A DNA stretch of 64,000 nt, from the NCBI GenBank assembly GCA_963920575.1, contig OY986971.1:9488779-9552778 (forward strand). The letters are read 5' to 3'. Below the pieces are notes generated by a model. That model was not told the origin of the DNA and ran no database searches. It saw only the letters and a list, made by a program, of their open reading frames with translations. This document shows positions 48,952 through 61,710 of this stretch, piece by piece. The translations under genes and the position numbers were made by a program. Position 1 is the stretch's first letter, and each line of letters starts with the position of its first letter. Source of the DNA: Narthecium ossifragum. Taxonomy: Eukaryota > Streptophyta > Magnoliopsida > Dioscoreales > Nartheciaceae.

Positions 48952-49569
48952 CCTGTGGCTCGTTGTGGACCGCAAGGGTAATTTGGTAAATTGCGCATTG
49001 CCAGTTTGTTTCACACTCGCGTGTGCACACACTGACCATGTTTGTGTTAGTGTTTGATTAGAACTCTTAGGTGGATCCGAAATCGAAAGATCTGGGCTTG
49101 GGCTTGTGTTTTAGCCCAAGTCTAGCTTTCTGCACCTAAGGGATCGTTCTTTCCTTGCTAGAAGATCGATCTTTTAATACCAGAAAGTTAAGACGCGATC
49201 GTCATGAATCATTCATAGGTCGGTTCATTTGTTTATAAAACGGATGTAACCTTCTTCCTTGAATCCTTTTGAAATCCGCCGTTCTTGAGCTCAGATCCGG
49301 CTGGAGTTTGGAGAGATTGAGGATGATCCAAGGCTTAGCAGCTGGGATTGAAGCAGCTCTTGCCTAGGTAGGGATTCCTACCTACTTTGTTTTCCGATTT
49401 TTGAGAGTTTGAGTTGTTTGTGTTTTGTTTTGCTTTGATCTTGCTGTATGTTTATTAGTTTGTAGCATGCTTATCGGTTTTGGACTCGTGGTCTTTTGTA
49501 CTACCAGATCTCAAGGTTTTGTGGGATTTAGTAGAGTTTTTTGACGATATTTCTAACCGGAGGTTCACC

Positions 49570-49800
49570 GGAGAATCCAACAAGATCGATCTTTCTTGGA
49601 GAAGGATCGATCCTTCATTATTGGTCATGCTGAGCCCGAGCATCGATCTTTGTTTCAGGGTAGCATGGGATGCCCTCTGTCGTGAGGATGATCGATCTTA
49701 CCGGGAGGAAGGATCGATCTTCCTTGGCGCGACGAGGATACCCTCTGTCGTGAGGATGATCGATCTTCTTGGGAGGAAGGATCGATCTCCTTTGGCTCGA
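49570..49800. repeat. GGATCGATCTTNC palindrome array in solo LTR
   Basis: About eight AGGATCGATC or GATCGATCTT units, including a duplicated segment of about 70 bp (CCCTCTGTCGTGAGGATGAT at 49672 and 49741). Confidence 0.88.
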
Positions 49801-51197
49801 CAGGAAGGGGGGCTCTCTGTTACTTGGAAGTTGGTGGCAGAGAGGAGTTTTTCTTTGGCTTTGCCCGTGGGGCTTTGTATGTATGGATTTTCTTACAGCT
49901 TTATATATTATACATATCATTAAGCATGTTAGCCCCATATTAGGGGTAATGGTGAACCATGAGAGTGATGACTCCTGGGATGTTTAGAATTAGTGGGTGA
50001 GTAGCCCTACTGCTTTCCATAGCCTTGAATGCCGCGCGTGCGCCGAGGGCCTTTACTTGTGTGGTTTGCCTTCTGTTGTTTGCGGGGTTGCTTCCCGATG
50101 CAGGTTGCTGGTGAACTGGCTGGCAGTTGGTGGTGTACCACTGCAGCAATTCCATACCTTAAATATGTGTTCACCAACTCGGGTCGGGCGTGTGCCAAGC
50201 CCAGACCTTGTTCATGTTATTGTCACATATTGTTGTATGTTTTATCTATTATGTCTACGCATGTTCATCGTATGCATTCTTGTTGTTCATTAGTTGCATA
50301 AGGTTAGGGCGTGGGCGATATGTGGGTCGCCATCCCGAGGCTTGGAAGCTCGGATTTAGCCCTACGACCGGGGTCGGGTAGTTTGGACCATGTTTGAATG
50401 GTGGTGTACAGTCGAATTCGATGATAGGCCTAGATGACTAGTACACCTGTGGATTGATGATTGTAGAGGTCGTGTCGATCTCTAGTCGAGTTCTGAGGAG
50501 TAGCCGGTGTCTAGCTATGACGACTCTTGAGTAGAGGGAGTGCCTACTTAGCGGTGCCATTTCTCGTCAGCAGTGTCGGTTCCCAGCTTGTGAATCAGCA
50601 TTGTCGGCTCCTGCTTACTGAACGTGACCCATCATGTGACCAGTTATTCTGGAAGATCATGATCGTGGACCTCAGGGACACGCGGTGGGGTTATGGGGCC
50701 CCCATGTACACCTAGACTTTACTAGAGGGCGACACGGTTGTGTTTCCCTCTTCCTTCTGTGTGTCGTAGTGTAGTTTCCCTGCTGAGCTTAGTTGCTCAC
50801 TCCTACCCGGACTGTGTTTTGCATGTGCATGCATTAGCTCCTCTTCGGTGGCCCCTACCGAGCAGTTGGTCGGTGGTGCGGCGGCGCCAGGCGGAATCTG
50901 AGAGGTGGTGATCCTTTACCGTTTTTGAAACCTTGGTTAGTTAGTCTCCTACGGGAGTATATAAATGTTGTATTCGAATCTTCCCCTCTCCGAGGATATG
51001 TATATGAAACTTGGGTTTTGTGATCTGTGGTTTGAGGTTCTGTATTTTAGTCTTTAAATTGAGGGTGTTTTTGGATGAATTGTTAGGGTGACCAATAGGT
51101 TAGAGGGAACCCTCGCCAATTTTTCCGTGTTTCGTTAGGTTTCGGTTCACGTCGCCCGGCCCGGTTGGGCTTTCGCGGGTCGGGGTGCGACATATGG

Positions 51198-51632
51198 TAT
51201 CCGTAATGGTTTTAGGAATGCGGATTCCGCCCATTTCTTATTTACGATGGTTACCAAACACACGAATCGACGGAATTCCGTCCATTCCGCCCATTCGCTC
51301 CAACCATATTGAGCCAAACACACTGATGCAACCCGAACGTCTTGACAGACTAGGAGACCAAATCCCAAATATCAGTAGTTGGGTTTTGTTAGCAGAGGAA
51401 TCAAGAGTCTATTAGGAGGGTGGATTGGAGTCAGTTTAGGAGAAATAAATAGTCAGGGTCTCTAACCCGATGCAGGTCGTAGGAAGATTGTTGGGGGGCT
51501 TAAATCCCAGCTGTATATCATGAAGTCTTGTGAGGGTTTGCTATATATATATGAGTATATATGTAGTCACTTATGATTATCTTTTCTATCTAATAGATTG
51601 AAGAAGGGGTTTTTCCAGCCATAAATTGGATC
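51198..51632. other. Spacer before the gag remnant, possible LTR tail
   Basis: No gene. The first 130 bp could be the right half of the MITE discussed at 47364. The part 51385-51610 (GTTAGCAGAGG, TATATATATATG) resembles an LTR end or leader, but no partner was found. Confidence 0.3.
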
Positions 51633-51800
51633 TTGAGGTTTCCTCTGCCATCAACAGAGGAGAATCTTCTTTCAGGTGAATTCTTGGCTGATCAATGTGA
51701 GGTCCTGTACCTCCTACAGGAAGATGAGGAAGGTCCTCATAAATGTCTGAGTGGTATCCCTTTTAAGTTGGAGTTCCCTATGTTTGCTGGTGAGGATCCT

Positions 51801-54206
51801 TGTGAGGACCCGTTCTTCCAACCCGGTCTGACTGCGTTAGGTCGAGGGTCTGGCCTTGTTCCGCGATCAGGTTGATCGCAAAGACCTCAAGGGAAATTTG
51901 GAAAATTGCACATTCACGGTTGGTTTTACACCTACGTAGTGCACACACATCCCTATGTATTGTATTTGTGCTTGTTAGAACCTTAGGCGAACTTGGGATC
52001 GAAAGATCTTAGTTCGGGCTCACGGAAGCTGCATTTAGGACAGCTGCCAGTCCAGACCAATCGATCGCTCTAGGGAGCGACTGATCGGATCAATGTCGGC
52101 ACCGCCTTTAACATGTTCGGATAAGGATGCCGAACTGACATAGACCGAAGTGACCGATCGGACTCGGGTCTATAAAAGACCCGCGACCCTCCCATGTTTT
52201 TTTTTTTTTTTTTCCTTCTTCCCTCTTCTTCTCTCCTCTGATCCGTGAAGTGGAGCTATTGCAGAGGCTTGGGAGGCTTGCCAGGAGGTAGGAGAGGAAC
52301 TCTAGATCTCCTCTACACGGTTTAATTGGGAATTAAACGTGGAATTAGCTTAGTAAGGTAGGTTTCATCATTTAGCTTATTTTTGATGTTCTTTAGTGAT
52401 TAGTTGATTGTTTCTTCAATTAAAGTATACTAAGTGATGTGTTTGGGTTTGCTTAACACCTGATAAGAGTTTGGTAGGATTTGGTTTTGAATTGATATGG
52501 ATTTAAGCAAGTATTCCTAATGTTATTTTCGGGTTTTTTTGGGTTAATTAGAATAGTGGTAATCTAACGTGATTTCTAAGCCATACATGCATGATCTCAG
52601 TTGGTGTTCTACATAGAAGTTGTATATCTTTGAGTTAGCTTTCATTTTGAACTGGTATCATCATTTTTTGACTTACGTACGATTTCTGGAAAATTAAATT
52701 GGCAGTCTGTGCTGAAACATGACAATTAGCTTAATTAGTGTAATTAAATGGAGTTAAATTATTCAATCGAGTTACTTTTTTGTTACGATGATAGTAATAA
52801 TCTTTGGGAGATATTTGCAAAGTTTGTTTTCAATCTGATGAATTTTCAAAGGATTTATGTGTTGTTTATCGAATCTGAATTTTCACCAAAATTATAGGTT
52901 TTGATCTATTTTTGTTTATCCGATCGATCTAAACCTTGGATATGTGATTCGGGGAATCTCATCCAATGGGCCTACCAAGTTTCATATCGATCGGGAGGCT
53001 AAATTGAAAGATATGATTTTTTGAGCTTAGTAGTATAATTGGTTTGATTTCGGTAAATCGATTATTTTAATCTTATTTTAGATATATGTTATTTTATATG
53101 TGTAAGCCCATGTGTGGCTTGTGGTTGAAACAGGGGAGTCGCGCATCCCCTAGGATGTGTAGAATGAACGGTTCGGAAATACCCCCTGAGCTTTGGTTAA
53201 ATTATTATTATTTGTTTGATTGCTTAGCTAGGGTTGTATCTCATTTGTAGGCCTGGGCGCTTATTTATCCGCTTACTCTAGACCAATGCTATGTTCACCA
53301 TTGGCAAGCTATGTGCTACGCCTGGCCCTGTATAATGCCTGACATATTGTTGCATGCCTGAACCCTTATATGTGCGCATGATCATACATGAATTCTTTGC
53401 ACTAGTTGCATTCCTAGGCTAGGCGTGGACGATAGGTTAATCACCGATCCGGGGGCTCGGGCAACTCGGATCTAGACTTAGGACTGAGCCTGGGTAGCAA
53501 GGTCTAGGATTTAATATGTTATATAAATCTGATGATTTGAGGATAATGTCTAGTCGGTTGCAAATTGTATTGATCGAGGTGTAGAGGTCGTCCTAGATTC
53601 CAGGCTCAATCTCAGTTTCATTGTTAGAGGGAGTTACGTATCGCCCTGGGACCTACCCCTGTTGTTTCAGCGCCGGTACACTTGGTTGAGAGGGATGATT
53701 GTTGACGGTACCAGAGGTCATCAGCATGCGTGCCCTGGGCTAGGCGGTGTACGTGACATGTGTTTCCCCTAGAAATGAGATGGAACCTGAGAATTTACTA
53801 TTTCCCTTTCTTTATGAGTGTCGTAGTATAGAATCATGCTGAGTTTATTGCTCACTCCTACTCAGACTATGTTTTGCAGGTGCAGGCATCAGCTCTTCTT
53901 CTGTAGCACCCGCTGGACAGGCACATGGTGGCATGTTGGCTTCTGGAGGAGCTTGAGGAGTTGGTGTCCAGTTACTTCTTTTTGGGATGATAAATATATA
54001 ATTTCCTTCTGCAATGAATTTGAGATAGTTTAAATATGATATTTGAGGTTTAATCTTGTATCATAAAATTTTGAATCATTTTGAGCTCAGATCAATTGTT
54101 AATTTAGATGTCTTTTTTTATTATTATAAATGCACCAGTGATCATTAAATAGAGTAGGAACCCTCACGCCCTGGACCGGATGGGTTTTCTGAATCGGGGT
54201 GTGACA
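51801..54206 (+). mobile_element. Solo LTR, TGTGAGGACC class, + copy of an inverted pair
   Basis: 2406 bp, TGTGAGGACCCGTTC to GGGGTGTGACA, with TSD ATCCT (51796-51800, 54207-54211) inside the gag remnant. Contains a 19-bp T run (52197-52215), CAATCGATCGCTC palindromes (52055-52110) and the conserved CTCACTCCTACTC..TTTTGCAGGTGCAGG block (53850-53890). Confidence 0.9.
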
Positions 54207-54599
54207 ATCCTACTATTTGGATCAGTCGAGTGGAGCAGTTCTTTAGTATGCAAAGGACACCTAATGATCAAAAAGTACATATGGCCTCATATCATCTCGA
54301 AGGAAAGGCTAATCAATGGTGGCGATGGCTCAAAGGGGTGTACACTGAAGCAGGATCTGAGATTAATTGGAAAGTATTCAAGAAGGAGCTCATGGTGATG
54401 TTTGGGTTGGCAAAATTCATCAATCATGACGAAGCATTGTCTCGTATCAAATAGCAAGGATCACTAGATGAATATTTAAAGGAATTTATGGTGTCATCCA
54501 ACATGGTTAAAGGGTGGCCTCAATCTGCGTTAATAGGTACCCTTCTGGGCGGGATGCAAACAAAACTAGCACATGAAGTGCGGGTCTTCAAGCTTGAGA

Positions 54600-57077
54600 T
54601 ATCACACCCTGACCCAGAAAATCCATACGGTCCGAGGCGTGAGGGTTCCTAATCTATTCAATTCATCAAAGACGCATTTATTATAAAATAAAACATCTAT
54701 ATTAAACAATTGATCTGGGGTCAAAATGATTATATCTAATATAATTCAAAATTCTGGTACAACTGAACCTCAAATATCATATATAAACTATCTCAAAATC
54801 CTTGCAGAAGGAATTTATACATTTATCATACCAAAAAGAAATAACTAGACCCAAAGTCCTCAAGCTCCTCCAGAAGTTGACGCGCCACCATGTGTCTGTC
54901 CAGTGGGTGCTACAGAAGAAGAGCTGACGACTGCACCTGTAAAACGCGGCCCAGGTAGGAGTGAGCGATAAACTCAATAGGATTCCAAACTATGACGCTC
55001 ACAAAGAAAGGGAACAGTAAAGTCCCAAGTTCCAACTCATTTTTAGGGGAACTCACGTCACGTACACCACCTACCCCAGGGCACTCACATTGATGACCTC
55101 TGGTACCGTCAATAGTCGTCCCTCTCAAACCAAGTGCTCCAATGCTGAACAACAGGGCGTAGTGCACAGGGTGGAACGTAACTTCCCCTAACGGTGAAAC
55201 TGAGATTGAGCCTAAAACCTAAGATGACCTCTACACCTCAATCAATATAATTTGCAGCCGACTAGACATTAACATCAAATCATCATATTTATTATACCAG
55301 ATTAAATCCTAAACCTTGCTACTCAGCCTCGGTCCTAAGGCTAGATCCGAGCTGCTCGAGCCCCCGGATCGGCGATTAACCTATCGCCCACGCCTAACCT
55401 AGGAATGCATCTAGTGCAAACAAATCATGTATGATTATACGCACAAATAAGAGTTCAGGTATGCAACAATATGCCAAGTATTGTACAGGGCAAGGCGCAA
55501 CACATAACTCGCCAAGGGTAAAGATAGCATTGGTCTAAAGTAAATGGATAAATAGGCGATCAGGCCTATAAACGGGATACAACCCCAGTTAAGCAATTAA
55601 AAAATATAATAATAATTTAACCAAAGCTAAGGGCGTACTTAAGGCCCATTTACTCAACACATCCCAGAGGAGATGCGACTCCCCTGGTTCAACCACAAGC
55701 CACACACGGGCTTACACAAATATAATAACCCAAATCTGAAATAGGATTAAAATAATCGATTTACCGAAATCAAACCAATTATACTACTAAGCTCAAAAAA
55801 TCATATCCTTCAATCTAGCCGTCCGATGGACATGAAACTTTATATGGCCACTCAATGGCATACCCTGAACAATATCCAAAAATTGGATCGATCAGATAAA
55901 CAGAATCAGCTGAAAACCAACAATTTCGGTAAAAGTCCAGATTTGATAAACAATACATAATTTCTTCAAAAATTCGTCGGATTGAAACGAAACTTTACAT
56001 ATCTCTTCCAAAGTTCATCAAGATCATAACGTCCAAAAATATTCTCAATTCAATAACAAAAAACCACGTAGTTTCTCGAATTAAGCTTACTGTCCTGTTT
56101 CAGCACAGACAACTCATTTAATTCACCGAAAATTGTACGTAACTCCAAAAATCATGACACCAGTTGAAAATGAAAGCTAAGTCATAGATCTACAACTTTC
56201 ATGTAGAAGACCAACTGAGATCATGCAGCTACAGCGCAGAAATTACGTTAGGAGACCACTGTTCTAATTAAACCAGAAATCCAAAAATTAACATGATGAA
56301 AACTTGCTTAAATCCATATCAATTCCAAGCGAAATCCACTCCAATCAGGTGTTAAGCAACCGAAAAGACACCAGCTAGCATACCTAGAATATTTTAATTG
56401 AAGAAATAAGCAACTTTTCAACATAGAACATCAAAAGCAAGCTTAATGACGGATCCTACCTTACTAAGCTAATTCCACGTTTAATTCCCAATTAAACCGT
56501 GTAGAGGAGAACTAGATCAGCTCCCCTACTTCCTGGAAAGCTTCCCAAGCGACTGCAATGATATGAAACCACGGATCAGAGGAGAGAGGAAGAGGGAAGA
56601 AGAAAAAGAAAAACAGAGGCGGTCCGCGGGTTTTTATAATCTCTCGACCGATCGATCGCCCGACAGCCCGATCAATCTTCCACGTCACCAATCGATTCTC
56701 CCACGGACCGATCGATTGTTCCTCGCCAGTTCAGTGTCCTTATCCAGACACATCACGTAGTGCCGACATCGAGCCCGATCGATGGCCTATCGATGGTTTA
56801 TGGACCGATCGATCGTCCCATAGGGCGATCGCTCGTCCAAGGCATAACAGCTGTTCTAAAGACAAGCTGTCGCGCCCGAGCTAGGATCTTTCGATCCCAA
56901 GCCCGTCTAAGGTTCTAACAAGCACAATAAACATTTCTAAGGCTTTGTGTCCGCTATGTATGTGTGAAATCAACCGCCAAGGTGCAATTTACTAAATTTC
57001 CCTTGGGGTCCAAAAAACCCCAATGCACGCCCCCCGACCTACGTGGTCGAGCCAGGTTAGAGGAACGGGTCCTCACA
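54600..57077 (-). mobile_element. Solo LTR, TGTGAGGACC class, minus copy of an inverted pair
   Basis: 2478 bp on the minus strand, TGTGAGGACCCGTTCC to GGGTGTGATA, with TSD TGAGA (54595-54599, 57078-57082). Closely similar to 51801-54206, for example the ACGGTTTAATTGGGAATTAA block in both. GACCGATCGATCGCCC-type palindromes cluster at 56640-56835. Confidence 0.9.
56640..56835. repeat. ACCGATCGATCG palindrome cluster
   Basis: Six or more CGATCGAT-centred palindromes (CCGATCGATCGCC, GACCGATCGATTG, GACCGATCGATCG) in 200 bp of the minus-strand solo LTR. Confidence 0.85.
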
Positions 57078-57171
57078 TGAGACCTTAAGCTAGAGAATGC
57101 ATTGAAAGAGCCATGCTACTAGATGAGAAGCAGCAAAATCAGTGACGGAGACCTCAGTATGAGGCGGACCC

Positions 57172-58001
57172 GAATACGAGTCGATCCGACTCGACCAACT
57201 GGACCCAAACCCAGAAGAGGAACCAAACTGGTTCAGCCTCTTTCCTAATTTGACTTGGACTTCCCTAGTTCAAACTAGAGTATTTAATTAGGATTTATTA
57301 TTATTCTTTTATTGAGTCCTAGTCAACGTCTTCCCCTATCTCCCACGACTCTGGCCATACCTTTCCCGTCGTCCTTCACCGTCTCCAGTGATACCCACAG
57401 TCGTCCAACCTTCGATCTCGCTGCCCTCAACCCCGGTCTCGCCCTAATCTCCTCTAAAGTCGTCCCAAGCCTCCTATTCTGACCTTCTCTGACCGTTTTC
57501 GACGTCCCAAGCCCCGCCGAGCTCCCCGTCGTCGTCCTCGACGCCAGCCTCCTCTAAACCCACCGTCCACCTCCCAGATCCGGCCGATCCGCCACCTACC
57601 TCCCAGATTCGAGCCGTTGGATCTCTTCCCCACCGTCCTACGACCTTCCCTGCCAAGATCCCGACCGCCGCCGACGTTCCTACGCCGACGATCCACTCCG
57701 GCGACCTCTCAACCGTCGGATCTCCCAGCCAACCCTTGACCCACTCAGCCAAACAACTTAACCCAATCCTAGCCGGTTCAGCAAAGACGCTTAGCCCAAT
57801 CCAACCCGGTCAGCCTGATCCAGATAAACTCAGACTTGACCCAGTCAGGCTCAGCCATATCTGAACCAGCTTAAGCCAGATCCGATCCAGCTAACCAGAT
57901 TCAGCCAATTGGACTCAAATCAAGTCCGATCAGGCTAATTCTAATCGATTGGAGCTGTAGAGACCCAATGCGAGAGGATTATGAGTAGACCGCTCTTATC
58001 A
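57172..58001 (+). repeat. 5' LTR, internally deleted
   Basis: 830 bp. Relative to the 3' LTR about 475 bp are missing at 57328, where GAGTCCTAG joins directly to TCAACGTCTTCCCC. CT-rich, GC-rich second half; its open frames are antisense low-complexity. Confidence 0.78.
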
Positions 58002-59780
58002 ACTTGGTATCAGAGCTCCGTTCCACCGACTGTGCGGTTCAGAACCTTCTGGAAACTTCGCCACCATATACGAAGTACAACAGGAGAGTTTGGAGGAGCA
58101 ATTCATGATTCTGCAGGCCCAATTGAACCTCTGTTCAACTCTGATGGAACGCCAAAGTAGAAACATGGAGCGCACCAGTATGGAGTTGGAGCAGATCTCC
58201 AATAGATGGTCAACGATAGCTCAGACTCCGAGCCAAACCCCTATTACAGCTGCGATCTAGATGGCGGAACCTAACCCCGAGCCAACTCGGATTAGGAATC
58301 CTCCTACTGCAACTCCGAGAGCAACTCCCATTGCAACTCCGAGTTTAACTCCGCCAGATCCAGGTGAAACCCTTCCCCTATCTTCCCCTGATTTTTCAGG
58401 AATTTTCCCTTGTTTCTCTCTCTTCCTGGTTTGGCTCGAGTCGCGGCTCATCCCTCACCTTCCGCTCAGCTCACTCTGGAGCCGACTACCCTTCGTCCTA
58501 GCTCATCATCCACGCCGTCGGCTCGCCCTCGAGCCTCCACACCAACGCCACCCTCCGACGTCGTCCTCTCCACCTACTCACCGAGGAAGCATCGGCGTCC
58601 TTCCCCTAAGCCACCGTGGCCGACCACGACCACAGAGGAAGCTTGGATCGTCGGGGTTCAACTCCGACGAACTCCCCTGTTCCGGCCTCCTCCACTCCAC
58701 CATATTTCGAGGTTGATCCCAATATCAGACCTCACGAGAAGGGTCCCAAGACATTTCCGTACCTATTCCCGATGAGCTAAAGCACCATCGCGCCCTAGAT
58801 CACCGACGATCTCCGGCGACGACATCCACCACGCCGCCACCTTCAGATCCGGCGTGTACGAGGCCCAATCCGACTATCAGATCATACGGATGGAACCCCC
58901 ACGTCCCCGCGAAGCCTCCTGTGCCGTTGCCACTCTCCGACGATCTCGTTTCGCCGTTGATCCAGCTCCGGCAGCTTCTCAGCTGTCCGATCAAGACTGT
59001 AACTTGATTCAGCCGTTTGATCAGCGTGATCTTCGATCCAGTGCTTCCGATCTTCGATCTGAACCTGATCAAAGAGTCCCAAGTAATCAGGACCATCTAG
59101 ATCATGTCCGTGTGATCACGATGCATCCTCAGCCGTTGATCAAGCATCCGAAGGTTGTATGAGTCATCAAAGAAGCTACCCTCCTTATTCAGATGCCATA
59201 TCCAATCTGATCAGATCCGACTATGATGGTACCACCGGTTTGCCTCAACTGACCCAACTCCAGATTGACACCGGTAGACCCAACCAAGTCAGACAGGTTT
59301 GGACCAGAGTACGACTCAGTACAGCTGAAGATTCAACTTGGTTCAACCAACTTCTAGCTCAGACTAGTGCAGCAGAAGCGTGGTCCAGCCATCTTCACTT
59401 CATATTGAACCAAAGCCAGCTTGACCCAGAATCAAGCCAAGTGCCTGCACAGCTAATCAAACCATGGACATCAGATCCCATCCTATGGTCATGGGCAACT
59501 CTACTGAAGGGATATGATGAGGATGATCCAGGAGAGCCATTGAAGATCATATTCCTGGAGCTACCTGAGCCGTCAGATCGACCCCCATATGCTCTATCCT
59601 CTACACGATCCATCAGATGCTCGGTACTGCTACCACTGGACCCATCATGGGATCGACCTGGTTTCTTCCAACCGAGTCCAGAGCTAAAGAAGCAAGTTGA
59701 TTCGGTCCACCCACATAGAGCCATCCTACCTGACTTGACTCTGGCTTTGAGGAAAATGCCAATTCTGAAGGAAGGGGGGA
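58002..59780 (+). other. Internal region of the non-autonomous LTR element
   Basis: Begins with a gag-leader-like frame (about 58090-58258: LEEQFMILQAQLNLCSTLME, probably coiled coil) ending in TAG, then a Pro/Thr-rich frame 58261-58716 (MAEPNPEPTRIRNPPT) and a longer frame 59159-59857 that crosses into the 3' LTR. None carries a domain I recognise. The phrase LKEGG just before the PPT is common at Gypsy polyprotein ends. Confidence 0.5.
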
Positions 59781-60644
59781 TGATACGAGTCCATCCGACT
59801 CGACCAACTAAACTCGAACCCAGAAGAGGAACCAAACTGGTTCAACCTCTTTCCTAGTTTGACTTGAACTTCCCTAGTTCAAACTAGGGTATTTAATTAG
59901 GATTTATTATTATTCTTTTATTGAGTCCTAGTTAATATTTGATTGTTAGGAATTAATTAAAAGTCCATTTGAGTTAGAAAGTTGAGTTGAGTTTGAAAGC
60001 CTTATTACTTGCTAATTAAGCAAGGGGGTTTTCTAGTTGGATTTGGACTCTGTCAAGGTCTCTATAAAAGGACCTCAGTAGTTGTATTAGGATGATGAAT
60101 GATGAAGAGAATTATTAAGAATAGTTGATAGAATATCATAGGAGTAGAGGTAATGTAGATTCCACCAGATAATCCACCATCGATCATCTTCTTTCCCGTC
60201 GGTCATCTTCTCCGTAGCTGGCACCGCCTCCACCGGTATTTCTCCATCCCCGGCACTTTCTCTCTTCACCACGTCAGTGACTGATGAGTGCATGAAAGTG
60301 CACTCTGAACAACCTTATAACCATCTCAATTGCTAGATTATTATCCGTAATCAGCATCTTTATTACTATTTTTATAGCTATATGTTGCTTCACATGGTTG
60401 TTTGGAAAATGCAGGAAATTGGAGCTAAAAGAAGCTGAAATGAGTATATGGATCAACTTCAAAAATTAATCTGTACCTGCTCATCAAGAACCAGATGATG
60501 TACTATATATGGTTGGAAATCTCTTGAAGTCTAGATTCTGGAGAATTTTACGGTTTGTGATTCCGAGTTCCTTAGACGAAGTTACGACAATTTTAGTACC
60601 GATGGCGCAGTCTGAATGGCAGAACAGAAAATACGCTGGAAGTC

Positions 60645-61075
60645 CGATCGATCCGCCGATCGATCGGACTACGCAGAAACGTGACAGAACATGTTTTTTT
60701 CAGCCACAAGGGGTCCGATCGATCCCTCCATCCCTCCTACGGGGTCCGATCGATCCGACACCCTTAGTCCGATCGATCGGACTCGGGAATAGCCAAAAAC
60801 AGCTGATTTTTACACAACCGATCGATCCAACACCCATAGTCCGATCGATCGGACTTGGGAATTAAAGGTTGACAGAACGTATGCTTTCTAGAGGAACCCA
60901 GTTCGATCGATCCATCCATAGATCGGTCTCGGGAATAGCCAGAGACGGAGGATTTTTACGAAACCGATTGATCCGACACCCTAAGTCCGATCGATCGGAC
61001 TCGGGCGAAGCCAGGAATTGATGTTTTTAATGAGACGGATCGATCCAACACCTAAAGTCCGATCGATCCGACTTT
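60645..61075. repeat. GTCCGATCGATCGGACT palindrome array
   Basis: About 14 units alternating perfect AGTCCGATCGATCGGACT palindromes and half-changed forms (CCGATCGATCC), with spacers such as ACACCCTTA. Located upstream of the leader of this solo LTR. Confidence 0.92.
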
Positions 61076-61484
61076 TCCAGTGAAGAAAACCTACGGTTCA
61101 GATCTAATCCGTGGATGGAGAGATTTGGGGCTATAAATTGGAAACTTAGGGCTAATCGAAGGGGACTTCTTGGACGTTTTTGGAGGCTCTTTCTAGACAT
61201 TTTCTAAGGGAAGAAGATGAAGACATCTCCATCCATGGCCGAGTAATCTGCGGGCATGGCGGACGGATGATCTAGCGAGGATTAGGGTTTCTTCTCCAAC
61301 AATGGTTCATAGTTTTTAATCTTCATTGTTAAACTCTTTTCTATGTATTGGATCTTCAAATATTACTTTCAGATTATAGATTTCTATGTGGATGATTAAT
61401 ATTATGAATCCAGTCATGCTTCTTTCATGATCTTATAATCCCATAGTCTTCTCTTTTGATTCTCCTACCGAGTCTTATGAGACC

Positions 61485-61710
61485 TTTGCTATGCATTGCC
61501 CGTAGTGACAGCTGGTATTGTATATTCTTAGGGATCTGGCAAAACAAGGTTGGGGCTCTATCCCGAGGAATCTTTGCTATGCATTGCCGATTGTGAGAGT
61601 TGGTATTGTGTATTCTTAGAGATCCGGTTAGATAGAGTTAGGGCTTTGTCCCGATGAACTTTTGCTACGCGTTGCCTGTAGTGACAGCCGGTATCGTGTA
61701 TTCTTAGGTT
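61485..61710 (+). repeat. Threefold direct repeat of about 90-100 bp
   Basis: Three copies of TTTGCTA(T/C)GC(A/G)TTGCC..GTGA(C/G)AG..GGTAT(T/C)GT.TATTCTTAG at about 61488, 61572 and 61667, inside the solo LTR. Confidence 0.85.

Larger units (their letters stand above)
47594..51192 (+). mobile_element. Solo LTR of TGTGAGGACC class, with a hAT insertion
   Basis: Starts TGTGAGGACTTGTCC, ends CGGGGTGCGACA, with TSD TATGG (47589-47593, 51193-51197). Net 2263 bp without the hAT element at 47624-48951. It shares the CAATTTGGTAAATTGCGC and CTCACTCCTACCC phrases with the other members. GGATCGATCTT palindromes lie at 49140-49175 and 49580-49800. Confidence 0.88.
51633..57170 (+). pseudogene. Ty3/Gypsy gag remnant split by two solo LTRs
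   Basis: Three pieces: 51633-51800, 54207-54594 and 57083-57170. Piece one ends KLEFPMFAGEDP; piece two continues across the TSD with TIWISRVEQFFSMQ, then ASYHLEGKANQWWRWLKG and a TAG at 54452-54454; piece three contains IERAMLLDEKQQ in a shifted frame. This matches the Gypsy gag (retrotrans_gag) layout. No pol follows; the remnant runs directly into the LTR at 57172. Confidence 0.82.

Noticed and set aside
59159..59857. 232-codon open frame as a host gene
   Set aside because: It crosses the PPT into the 3' LTR, shows no known domain, and sits inside a non-autonomous LTR element.
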